This document shows positions 9,300-17,190 of a DNA stretch of 64,000 nt, one piece after another. The notes beneath the pieces were generated by a model. That model was not told the origin of the DNA and searched no databases. It saw only the letters and a program-made list of their open reading frames with translations. The position numbers and the translations under genes are program-made. Within the stretch, counting starts at the first letter, position 1, and each line of letters begins with the position of its first letter. This DNA is from Lentibacillus sediminis. Its GTDB lineage: Bacteria > Bacillota > Bacilli > Bacillales > Amphibacillaceae. Location: the NCBI RefSeq assembly GCF_002763455.1, contig NZ_NIXK01000001.1, positions 248,001-312,000 on the forward strand, in the 5' to 3' direction.

Positions 9300-9311
9300 T
9301 GTTATTATAAC
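9283..9311 (+). promoter_or_regulatory. Candidate rightward sigma-A promoter within the tagD upstream box
   Basis: TTGACA (9283-9288), 17 bases, then TATAAC (9306-9311) is a near-consensus plus-strand promoter. Its -35 is one of the PhoP-type repeats, so a bound regulator would cover it. It points toward the glucosaminidase gene 430 bases away. Confidence 0.55.
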
Positions 9312-9573
9312 AGATTCTTTAATGTCGAAAAACAGGTAATTTCTACTACTGAAATTTTTCTTCACTAGGGTTAATTAAAAGAATAAAAAATCAAGCGGTA
9401 TCAAGGATCTTGATCAACTGTGGAAATACTATCATACCCTCTCGATTATATAAAGCCCCGTAAAATTTTTATTTAACATTAAATTTGTCGAATAAAACAA
9501 TGAAGTTTGAGGTGAAAAGTTGAATAATTGAGGAAAATGTAGAAAACGTATTTCCAAAAGTTGGTTTACTGAG

Positions 9574-9713
9574 TATAATAGAGTAAGTTAAAGGTCTAGG
9601 AGATAATGTCACTTAAAGGTGTTTTAGCTAATAATTCGAAAAGCGGACCTCTAACAATTTATTTTTAACTTATGATGGAAGGATGTGAAAAGTTAAACGA
9701 ACTGCACCTTTAA
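9574..9713 (+). promoter_or_regulatory. Proximal promoter and structured leader of the glucosaminidase gene
   Basis: TATAAT at 9574-9579 would start RNA near 9586; the -35 (TTTCCA) is weak. The leader can fold: TAAGTTAAA (9584-9592) pairs with TTTAACTTA (9664-9672), AGGTC (9592-9596) with GACCT (9646-9650), and loop bases TTAAAGGTG (9613-9621) with CACCTTTAA (9705-9713), 11 bases before the Shine-Dalgarno. The last pairing crosses the first helix, so it would be a pseudoknot. I recognise no known riboswitch class. The rest of 9312-9573 is AT-rich without visible genes. Confidence 0.4.
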
Positions 9714-9738
9714 AATTCAGCTTACACGGAGGCGTTAA

Positions 9739-12700
9739 ATGAAAAGAATAATATTGATGTTTGTTGTTCTGTTAACTTTTAGTGTTTTCCCATCTTATAA
9801 TTCATATGTTGGAGCTGAAAGTGAAAAAGTTTCAGATCTGCCTGAAAAGGAACTCACGGAAACAAATAAGGAAGATACATATGAATCGCCTGATAAAGAT
9901 GTGGGGTCAAAGGAAAGTGAAAAGCCGTTCGGAAATTCTGATGGCACTGAGAGTGATACTGAGGACTCCCGTGAAATAAACAAAGAAGACTCTCAGGTTG
10001 AAGGCGAAAACGCCTCAAAAGAAAGCAAAGAAGTCTCAGATGACCAACAAGAGAAGAATGAAGCTGTAAAAAGCACTCAGAATGAATCAGAGGAAATAAA
10101 AGTCGAGGCTGAAGAAGAAAAAAATGCAGACAAAGAAGACCATGCCGCTTCTGTTGAAAAGTCCGAAGCAGCAAAAAAGAGCGCTGAAGATAAGAGTGAA
10201 CTTGAGCAGGAAAGCAGACAGTTCCAGACTTTCTCTATCTCATCAGTAGAAGTAGAAGAGTCTCCAACGAGTAAACTAGGACATACACGAAGTGCTAATG
10301 TCGAGATTTATAAAGACCTGAACAATTTATCGGAATCTTTTCGAGCTGGAGATGAATACACACATGCAGTATATTATATTAAGAAGCAAGCAACGCGTGA
10401 CGGAGAACGATATTATTTATTAAGCACCATGCCCAGCAGCACCAATGGTATAGTTGGTTGGGCAAGGGCTACGGACCTCTCTACCCACCCACATACTGGA
10501 ATAGATAGTGACTCGAAAGTTTTCTATATAGAAGGCACTGGAAATGCTTATAGCAAAGCATGGGGAGGATCTAAGGATTTAATCTATGATCTGTCCAACT
10601 ATGAAAATGAGATTTTTAACGTTCACTTAACAGAGAGAGTTGGCAGTAATGTTTGGTATCGTGGAACTTTGAACGGGGAAACTCTCTGGATACACAATTC
10701 CTATTTAAGTGATGTATCAGAAAATCCAAAGGAAAGTGGTACCAGTAAACTTGGCCATATTCGTAGTACTGATGTGAATATATACGAAAATATATACGAT
10801 CTATCAAACTACTTTAAAGCTGGCGAGAAATATACGAATGCAGTCTATTATATAAAAAGACAAGCTGTGGTAAGTGGTCAAATGTACTATTTGTTAAGTA
10901 CTAAACCAAGTAGCACAAGCGGAATTGTAGGTTGGGCAAAAGCATCAGATTTATCTACACATCCGCATGTTGGGGTAGATAGTAAAGCTAAAGTATTTTA
11001 TTTTAAAGGAACCGGAAGTGCATACACCACCGCTTGGGGCGGGTCAAAAGATCTGGTTTACGAAGACATGTCCTCATTCGCGGGTGAAGCATTCAATGTT
11101 CATTTAACAGAGACAGTAGGAAATAACACATGGTATCGCGGGAATTTCAATGGGAAGACTATTTGGCTGCATTCTTCCTATGTAACATCTGTACAGGAAC
11201 AGTCAACCAGTAAATTGGGTCACATAAGAAGCAGTAATGTAGATGTTTATGAAGATCTACATGATTTAACTTCTTCTTTTAAGGCTGGAACCGAATATAC
11301 CAATGCAGTCTATTATATTAAAAAACAGGCGAAGTTGAATGGCACAACTTATTATTTGTTAAGCAAGCAGCCAAGCAGTACAAGTGGCGTAGTAGGTTGG
11401 GCAGAAGCATCAGATTTATCTACCCATCCACATGTTGGAGTAGATAGTAAAGCCAAAGTTTTTTATTTCAAAGGGACTGGAAGTGCATACAGCAAAGCCT
11501 GGGGTGGAGCAAAGGATCTGGTTTACGATGACATGTCCTCATTCGCGGGGCAAGCATTCCATGTTCATTTAACCGAGACTGTAGGGAGTAATACTTGGTA
11601 TCGTGGAGATTTCAATGGAAATACTATTTGGCTGCATTCTTCCTATGTAACTGCTGTAAAGGAACAGCCGACCAGTAAACTGGGCCATATAAGAAACAAA
11701 AATGTAGATATTTATGAAGGTCTAAATGATCCAACTTCTTCTTTTAAGGCTGGAACCGAATATACCAACGCTGTCTACTATATTAAAAAACAGGCGAAGA
11801 AGAGTGGTACAACTTATTATTTGTTAAGTACTAAGCCAAGTAGCGCAAAGGGAGTAGTAGGATGGGCAAAAGCATCAGATTTATCCACAAATCCGCATGT
11901 TGGGGTAGATTCTGAAGCCAAAACACTCTACATTCAAGGTTCAGGCAGTGCTTACGCTAAGGCGTGGGGCGGATCAAAAGATCTGGTGTATGAAGACCTT
12001 TCTCAATTTGAAGGAAAAGAATTTGAAGTCAACTTAACCGAGAAGGTAGGAAGTAATACTTGGTATCGCGGAACGTTGAATGGCAAAACTTCCTGGATCC
12101 ATGAGTCTTATCTAGCAGAAGTAAGTATGATTCAAACAACATATAATTTGTCATTAGCCGAAGCACTTGCTATACAAATGGCAGCAGCTCCTCAAACTGA
12201 TAAAGAGTATGATACGTATGTTTCTAAGACGTGGGTCAATAACCAAAACGAAATAACCGCGAATATCTTAAATGTAAGAGGCGGCCCAGGTACAAATTAT
12301 TGGGTTGTTGGTCAGCTTACTGAAGGCGACACGGTAAATATAATTAGAGAAGTTAATGGTTGGTATCAAATTGAATATACAGAGAATCGTACATGGGTTA
12401 ATGCAAGTCCGGATGATGTATTGCATTATTTGGATCCAACTAACTTTGCAAATGATGAAAGTCAAAGGTTTCAGTTCTTAGATTTAGCGCGGCCGAGTGG
12501 ATCCACTGCAGCGGTGTTAAATACTTACCTGGAAGGCAAGGGTATACTTGAAGGAAAAGGTCAAGCTTTTATTGAAGCGAGTATAGAAAACGGTGTTAGC
12601 GATCTATATCTGATGTCCCATGCAATTTTAGAAACGGGGCACGGAACCTCTGAGTTGGCTCAAGGAGTGAATCACAATGGGGTGACCGTCTATAATATGT

Positions 12701-13017
12701 TTGGTATAGGAGCAAATGACGGCTGTGCGGTAGAATGCGGGGCTGCAAGAGCATATGACGAGGGTTGGACAACTCCGGAAAAAGCTATTATTGGAGGAGC
12801 ACGGTTTATCGGCAATAGTTATATAAAAGCTGGTCAGAATACGCTGTATGAAATGCGCTGGAATCCCGAGGCAATGGCCGCAGGTGGGATTGCTGCTCAT
12901 CAATACGCAACAGATATTGGCTGGGCTTCAAAGCAAATATATACCATGTATGACTTATATCAGCAGTTAGGGTTATATAACATAAATCTGGATATACCAG
13001 TTTATAGAAAGTTTTAG
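9739..13017 (+). CDS. GW-module surface endo-beta-N-acetylglucosaminidase (autolysin)
   Basis: This 1092-residue secreted protein begins with a signal peptide (residues 1-26). A charged, Glu/Lys/Ser-rich low-complexity region follows (about 27-170). Four tandem units of about 157 residues begin TSKLGHxR; each is a pair of GW-type SH3 modules (VGWAKASDLS in the first half, IWLHSSYV in the second). A bacterial SH3 domain comes next (about 840-895; ILNVRGGPGTNYWVVG), then a C-terminal GH73-type glucosaminidase domain (about 905-1080; SHAILETGHGTSELA with a candidate catalytic Glu, YNMFGIGA). It cleaves GlcNAc-MurNAc links in peptidoglycan. GW modules of Listeria InlB and Ami bind lipoteichoic acid, so wall or membrane targeting is expected. 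CGGAGG lies 6 bases before the ATG. Confidence 0.9.
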   Translation: MKRIILMFVVLLTFSVFPSYNSYVGAESEKVSDLPEKELTETNKEDTYESPDKDVGSKESEKPFGNSDGTESDTEDSREINKEDSQVEGENASKESKEVSDDQQEKNEAVKSTQNESEEIKVEAEEEKNADKEDHAASVEKSEAAKKSAEDKSELEQESRQFQTFSISSVEVEESPTSKLGHTRSANVEIYKDLNNLSESFRAGDEYTHAVYYIKKQATRDGERYYLLSTMPSSTNGIVGWARATDLSTHPHTGIDSDSKVFYIEGTGNAYSKAWGGSKDLIYDLSNYENEIFNVHLTERVGSNVWYRGTLNGETLWIHNSYLSDVSENPKESGTSKLGHIRSTDVNIYENIYDLSNYFKAGEKYTNAVYYIKRQAVVSGQMYYLLSTKPSSTSGIVGWAKASDLSTHPHVGVDSKAKVFYFKGTGSAYTTAWGGSKDLVYEDMSSFAGEAFNVHLTETVGNNTWYRGNFNGKTIWLHSSYVTSVQEQSTSKLGHIRSSNVDVYEDLHDLTSSFKAGTEYTNAVYYIKKQAKLNGTTYYLLSKQPSSTSGVVGWAEASDLSTHPHVGVDSKAKVFYFKGTGSAYSKAWGGAKDLVYDDMSSFAGQAFHVHLTETVGSNTWYRGDFNGNTIWLHSSYVTAVKEQPTSKLGHIRNKNVDIYEGLNDPTSSFKAGTEYTNAVYYIKKQAKKSGTTYYLLSTKPSSAKGVVGWAKASDLSTNPHVGVDSEAKTLYIQGSGSAYAKAWGGSKDLVYEDLSQFEGKEFEVNLTEKVGSNTWYRGTLNGKTSWIHESYLAEVSMIQTTYNLSLAEALAIQMAAAPQTDKEYDTYVSKTWVNNQNEITANILNVRGGPGTNYWVVGQLTEGDTVNIIREVNGWYQIEYTENRTWVNASPDDVLHYLDPTNFANDESQRFQFLDLARPSGSTAAVLNTYLEGKGILEGKGQAFIEASIENGVSDLYLMSHAILETGHGTSELAQGVNHNGVTVYNMFGIGANDGCAVECGAARAYDEGWTTPEKAIIGGARFIGNSYIKAGQNTLYEMRWNPEAMAAGGIAAHQYATDIGWASKQIYTMYDLYQQLGLYNINLDIPVYRKF
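10264..12126 (+). repeat. Four tandem GW double modules in the glucosaminidase gene
   Basis: The coding DNA repeats with a period of about 470 bp, units starting near 10267, 10741, 11203 and 11671. Copies 2 and 3 are the closest, with long stretches almost identical at DNA level (for example around 10960-11130 versus 11430-11600). That suggests recent duplication or gene conversion. Confidence 0.8.
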
Positions 13018-13042
13018 CATAAGAGTTTGTTAGTTATTAATG

Positions 13043-13092
13043 AAGTACCTTAATTGTCGCTTAATGCTATATGGCAATTAAGGTACTTTTAT
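13043..13092 (+). terminator. Intrinsic terminator between the two autolysin genes
   Basis: AAGTACCTTAATTG (13043-13056) pairs exactly with CAATTAAGGTACTT (13075-13088), followed by TTATTTAT. It overlaps the first possible start of the next frame, supporting the later start at 13110. Confidence 0.85.
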
Positions 13093-13109
13093 TTATCCAG
13101 GGGGAGTAT

Positions 13110-15794
13110 ATGAGAAAATCGTTTGTTTTTATAATTGGAATATTGTCTTTGATCCTGCTATTCCCAGTGGGTTTGTCAGCTGAAGAAGCGGAACAATCTA
13201 ATGATCAAGATGAATACAACGAGTTGGGAATAAAAAAGGGAACCGAAGTTTATGGTGAGGACATTAGTGAACTATCAGAGGAAGAACTTCAGTATGTTCC
13301 AGAAGGATGGAGAGACGGAGAATTCGAAAGTGAACATCCTGAAGAACAAGTTCAGCGGAGATCATTTTTTATTCAATCTGTGTACCCGGATGTAAATGAG
13401 TATATAAAAAGTATTGATACAGCAAATATTGAATATGAGCATAAAGATTTTTTCACGAAGTTTAATTACCGGGGTGGTCATGGTGCAGTGGAAGGCGTAG
13501 TAGCTCATGAAACTGCTAATGATGCATCCAATATTACTGGCGAGATTTCTTGGATGTCTCGGAATCATTTGAATGCGTTTGTTCATGCATTTATAGACCA
13601 TGAACGAATTATCCAGATTCATCCGCCTGATTATGGTGCTTGGGGCGGTGGAAGGTACGCAAACGAACGGTTTGTACATGTCGAATTAGTCAGAGTGGAG
13701 AATTTTGATCAATTTGCCAGATCAATTAATAATTATGCAGATTATATAGCTGGTATTCTATATAACTATAATTTGGGAGTGTCAGATGCTGAGAATAGCG
13801 GAAAGGGATCTTTATGGTCTCATAAAGCAGTAAGTATTCATCTTGGAGGAACAACGCATGTCGACCCACATGGGTACTTCGCAAGATATGGATATAGCTG
13901 GAATGAATTTGTTAGCTTAGTAATGGAGAGACACAACGATTTAGTGGCAGCTCAGAAAGCAAATACTAGTAAATTGGGGCATATAGGATCAAGTAATGTA
14001 AGAATCTACGAAAATCCTATGAATTTGGGAAGCTACGAAACAGCGGCTATGAAATATACCAATGAAGTATTTTATATAAAAGCAGAAGCTAAGGTAGATG
14101 GAACCGTTTATTATCTGTTGAGTAGGCAGCCAAGCAGTAAAAATGGAACAATTGGCTGGGTTAAAGCTACAGACATTAGTGTCCACGCCCATGAAGGAAT
14201 CGATAGTGACAAAAAAACATTTACGGTGAAAGGCACCGGAAAGGCCTACAATAAAGCGTGGGGCGGCCCTGAAAATGAGGTTTATAGTGATTTATCCTCC
14301 ATGACAGGAGAGACATTCCACGTGAATCTTACAGAGTCAGTAGGAAATAACGTTTGGTATAGAGGGACACTCGGTGGAAAAACAGCCTGGATACACTCAA
14401 GTTATGTTTCCAATATAGTTGAAAGTAACACAAGCAAACTTGGCCATATCAAAAACGCGGAAGTAGAAATTTCCCATGAAATTTATGGGGATTCCTTTCA
14501 AGCGGGCTCCTCATACACAAATAAAGTTTATTATATTAAAAAAGAGGCAACGGCTAATGGTGATACGTTCTATTTAATAAGTGACAAACCCAGCAGAACA
14601 AACGGAGTAGTAGGATGGGTAAATGCTGAAGATATGAGTGTTCATGATCATAGTGGAATAGATAAAGGAAGTAAAAACTTCATTGTAAAAGGAAGTGGAA
14701 AGGCCTATACGAAAGCGTGGGGCGGGTCAAAAGATCTCGTTTACAATTTATCATCACATGCTGGCGAAACGTTTAAGGTTAATCTAACAGAAGCTGTAGG
14801 AAACAATGTGTGGTACAGAGGAATGCTTGACGGGAAACAGGTGTGGATGCATGAAAGCTATGTAACTACCTATGAAGAAAGCCGTACAAGTAAACTGGGA
14901 CATATTAAAGATGCAGATGTAGAAATTCACACAAGCCTATACCCAAGTGGTTCCACTTTTAAAGCTGGGACAAAATATACACATGCGGTATATTATATTA
15001 AGAAACAGGCAACATTTAATGATCAAATTTACTATCTAATCAGCACACAGCCAAGTGATACAGAGGGCGTAGTCGGTTGGGTAGGGGCATCGGATTTGTC
15101 TATCCACCCCCATACCGGAGTAGATAGTATGGACAAAACATTTTATTTCAAAGGAACTGGAAGTGCCTATAGTAAAGCATGGGGCGGATCAAAAGATCTG
15201 GTGCATGAAGACATGTCTCAATTTGAGAACCAGAAATTCAATGTTCACTTAACAGAAGAAGTGGGAAGCAATACTTGGTATAGAGGGAACTTCAAGGGAG
15301 AGACCATCTGGCTGCATACAAGTTATTTGATGGAAAAGGAAGAAAGCAGTACGAGTAAACTCGGACATCTTCACAGTGGGTCCACTATTTATGAAGCAAT
15401 TGGAGAGACATCCACAGCGTTTAGCTCAGAAAATTATCTAAACGCCGTGTATTATATCAAAAAGCAGGCTGAACTGAACGGCCATAGATATTATTTAATC
15501 AGTACGCAGCCTAGTGCTACAGAAGGTATAGTCGGCTGGGTGAATGAGAGAGAAATGTCTACATACAACCATGTCGGCGTAGACAGGGACAACAAGACAT
15601 TTACCTTTAAAGGAACAGGCAGTGCTTATAATACTGCGTGGGGTGGTTCTAAGGATTTGACATTCCCGGAACTGGCTCAATTTAAAGGGCAAGAATTCCA
15701 TGTTCATCTAACGGAAAAGGTAGGTAGTAATATCTGGTACCGCGGAGACTTTAATGGGGAGAGGATCTGGGTTCACAGTTCGTATGTAGATTAA
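13110..15794 (+). CDS. GW-module N-acetylmuramoyl-L-alanine amidase (autolysin)
   Basis: The 894-residue product starts at the ATG at 13110, which has GGGGGAG upstream; the frame extends to 13071 but those bases lie in a terminator. Residues 1-23 form a signal peptide. An Amidase_2-type domain covers about 105-275: GVVAHETAND supplies the first zinc His, HAFIDHERIIQIHPP and FVHVELVR are typical, and THVDPHGYF supplies the distal His. Four GW double modules follow (from about residue 284, each starting TSKLGH) and run to the C-terminus. It cuts the MurNAc-L-Ala bond. The gene order enzyme-GW is the reverse of the preceding glucosaminidase, so the pair resembles a split Atl-type autolysin. Confidence 0.9.
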   Translation: MRKSFVFIIGILSLILLFPVGLSAEEAEQSNDQDEYNELGIKKGTEVYGEDISELSEEELQYVPEGWRDGEFESEHPEEQVQRRSFFIQSVYPDVNEYIKSIDTANIEYEHKDFFTKFNYRGGHGAVEGVVAHETANDASNITGEISWMSRNHLNAFVHAFIDHERIIQIHPPDYGAWGGGRYANERFVHVELVRVENFDQFARSINNYADYIAGILYNYNLGVSDAENSGKGSLWSHKAVSIHLGGTTHVDPHGYFARYGYSWNEFVSLVMERHNDLVAAQKANTSKLGHIGSSNVRIYENPMNLGSYETAAMKYTNEVFYIKAEAKVDGTVYYLLSRQPSSKNGTIGWVKATDISVHAHEGIDSDKKTFTVKGTGKAYNKAWGGPENEVYSDLSSMTGETFHVNLTESVGNNVWYRGTLGGKTAWIHSSYVSNIVESNTSKLGHIKNAEVEISHEIYGDSFQAGSSYTNKVYYIKKEATANGDTFYLISDKPSRTNGVVGWVNAEDMSVHDHSGIDKGSKNFIVKGSGKAYTKAWGGSKDLVYNLSSHAGETFKVNLTEAVGNNVWYRGMLDGKQVWMHESYVTTYEESRTSKLGHIKDADVEIHTSLYPSGSTFKAGTKYTHAVYYIKKQATFNDQIYYLISTQPSDTEGVVGWVGASDLSIHPHTGVDSMDKTFYFKGTGSAYSKAWGGSKDLVHEDMSQFENQKFNVHLTEEVGSNTWYRGNFKGETIWLHTSYLMEKEESSTSKLGHLHSGSTIYEAIGETSTAFSSENYLNAVYYIKKQAELNGHRYYLISTQPSATEGIVGWVNEREMSTYNHVGVDRDNKTFTFKGTGSAYNTAWGGSKDLTFPELAQFKGQEFHVHLTEKVGSNIWYRGDFNGERIWVHSSYVD
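13960..15791 (+). repeat. Four GW double modules in the amidase gene
   Basis: Units of about 155 residues starting TSKLGH recur four times to the end of the gene. They match those of the upstream glucosaminidase and the single C-terminal unit of TagH (GVVGWV, GSAYSKAWGGSKDLV, NTWYRG). The three genes therefore share one module family. Confidence 0.8.
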
Positions 15795-15821
15795 TAATTG
15801 CACCTTATTTAAAAGAAACTA

Positions 15822-15860
15822 AAAATGTTCTGCTTCTTTAAAGGAAGCAGAACATTTTAC
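15822..15860 (+). terminator. Intrinsic terminator after the amidase gene
   Basis: AAAATGTTCTGCTTC and GAAGCAGAACATTTT form a perfect hairpin with a short TTTAAAG loop. It lies just upstream of the mnaA promoter. Confidence 0.8.
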
Positions 15861-15867
15861 TGTCGCA

Positions 15868-15876
15868 TGGTATAAT
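15868..15876 (+). promoter_or_regulatory. Extended -10 promoter of mnaA
   Basis: TGGTATAAT is an extended -10 element (TGN plus TATAAT) about 26 bases before the mnaA start. No good -35 is visible, as is usual for extended -10 promoters. It directly follows the terminator of the amidase gene. Confidence 0.55.
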
Positions 15877-15901
15877 TGATAATAGGGAGGTGACAAGAAC
15901 A

Positions 15902-17038
15902 ATGACCAAACGTATTAAAGTGATGACAATTTTCGGTACAAGACCAGAAGCTATAAAAATGGCTCCGCTTGTTCTGGAGCTTAATAAACGATCACATGAA
16001 TTTGAATCAATTGTCACAGTAACAGCTCAACACCGGGAAATGTTAGATCAGGTTTTGGAAATTTTTGATATAACACCTGATTATGACTTGAACATCATGA
16101 GAAAAAACCAGTCTCTTGCTCAAATTACAACCCGTGCCTTAGAGGGATTGGACCAAGTGATGAAAGAAACCAAACCGGATATCGTGCTGGTTCATGGGGA
16201 TACTACAACTACATTTGCTGCTTCTCTTGCAGCTTTCTACAATCAAATTGCCATAGGACATGTAGAAGCTGGACTGCGGACGTGGAATAAACACTCACCA
16301 TACCCGGAAGAAATGAATCGTCAGCTAACTGGCGTTATGGCAGACTTACATTTTGCACCGACTGAAAAATCAAAGCAGAATCTGCTTATTGAAAATAAAT
16401 CAGAAGAACGAACCGTTGTTACTGGTAACACTGCAATTGATGCTTTGAAAACAACTGTGGATGAATCGTATTCAAGTTCCGTGCTTGAGTGGGTGGGAGA
16501 TAAACGTCTTGTGTTAATGACTGCCCATAGAAGAGAAAACATTGGGAATAATATGAAGCAAATGTTCCGAGCTATTAAGAGGCTGGTTGAAACACATGAA
16601 GATATTCAGGTGATTTATCCAGTGCATCTGAACCCAGTCGTGCAGAGAACAGCTAATGAGATTTTAGGGAATGAGGAACGCATTCAACTAATTGAACCAC
16701 TTGGCGTTGTTGATTTTCATAACTTTGCGTCCCGTGCACATCTTATTTTAACTGATTCGGGTGGAGTACAAGAGGAAGCACCCTCGTTAGGGGTACCAGT
16801 TCTTGTGTTGCGCGATACAACTGAGCGTCCTGAAGGTATTGAGGCGGGAACATTAAAGCTTGCGGGGACAAATGAAGATAAGATTTTTAATCTAGCTAAT
16901 GAACTACTCTCCGATGGCAATGCATATGAACAAATGGCAAAAGCGTCTAATCCATATGGGGATGGGGAAGCATCCAGGAGAATAGCTGATGCCATTGTGG
17001 AGTATTTTAAGAAGAAGGCAAAACCTCCAGTAAGATAA
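15902..17038 (+). CDS. mnaA: UDP-N-acetylglucosamine 2-epimerase (non-hydrolysing)
   Basis: The product has 378 residues. KVMTIFGTRPEAIKM, VHGDTTTTFAASLA, GHVEAGLRTWNKHSPYPEE, TAHRRENIG and LTDSGGVQEEAPSLG are hallmark motifs of MnaA/WecB. It interconverts UDP-GlcNAc and UDP-ManNAc and so supplies the ManNAc donor for TagA. The ATG at 15902 is preferred because GGGAGGTG lies about 10 bases upstream; the frame can start at the GTG at 15890, but that overlaps the Shine-Dalgarno. It is a single-gene unit between two terminators. Confidence 0.95.
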   Translation: MTKRIKVMTIFGTRPEAIKMAPLVLELNKRSHEFESIVTVTAQHREMLDQVLEIFDITPDYDLNIMRKNQSLAQITTRALEGLDQVMKETKPDIVLVHGDTTTTFAASLAAFYNQIAIGHVEAGLRTWNKHSPYPEEMNRQLTGVMADLHFAPTEKSKQNLLIENKSEERTVVTGNTAIDALKTTVDESYSSSVLEWVGDKRLVLMTAHRRENIGNNMKQMFRAIKRLVETHEDIQVIYPVHLNPVVQRTANEILGNEERIQLIEPLGVVDFHNFASRAHLILTDSGGVQEEAPSLGVPVLVLRDTTERPEGIEAGTLKLAGTNEDKIFNLANELLSDGNAYEQMAKASNPYGDGEASRRIADAIVEYFKKKAKPPVR

Positions 17039-17040
17039 AA

Positions 17041-17092
17041 AATAAGCGTGGTACCAACCATCATGAATCAGTGAAGGTACACGCTTATTTTA
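17041..17092. terminator. Bidirectional terminator between mnaA and the TagE-like gene
   Basis: AATAAGCGTGGTACC and GGTACACGCTTATT form a hairpin with T-rich sequence on both strands (TTTTATTTTATTTT on plus, TTTTTTAT on minus). It can end both convergent genes, although the leftward gene stops about 100 bases before it. Confidence 0.75.
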
Positions 17093-17190
17093 TTTTATTT
17101 TTATATTTTCCGGTTCTCAAAAATGGGTGTTAGGAAATATCATAAAGTAGTTTTTGGGTTAGTTTCGTTATTTCCCAACCTGTGTTTAAT

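Larger units (their letters stand above)
9242..9311. repeat. 13-bp inverted repeat framing the tagD upstream box
   Basis: GTTATAATAACAT (9242-9254) and ATGTTATTATAAC (9299-9311) are exact reverse complements with 44 bases between them. Each arm holds a TATAAC -10-like hexamer, one on each strand. The four direct repeats at 9261-9299 lie between the arms, giving the layout of a divergent promoter pair with a shared operator. Confidence 0.7.

Noticed and set aside
13071-13109. Longer start of the amidase at 13071
   Set aside because: This start lies in the terminator of the upstream gene, and the later ATG gives a clean signal peptide and ribosome site.
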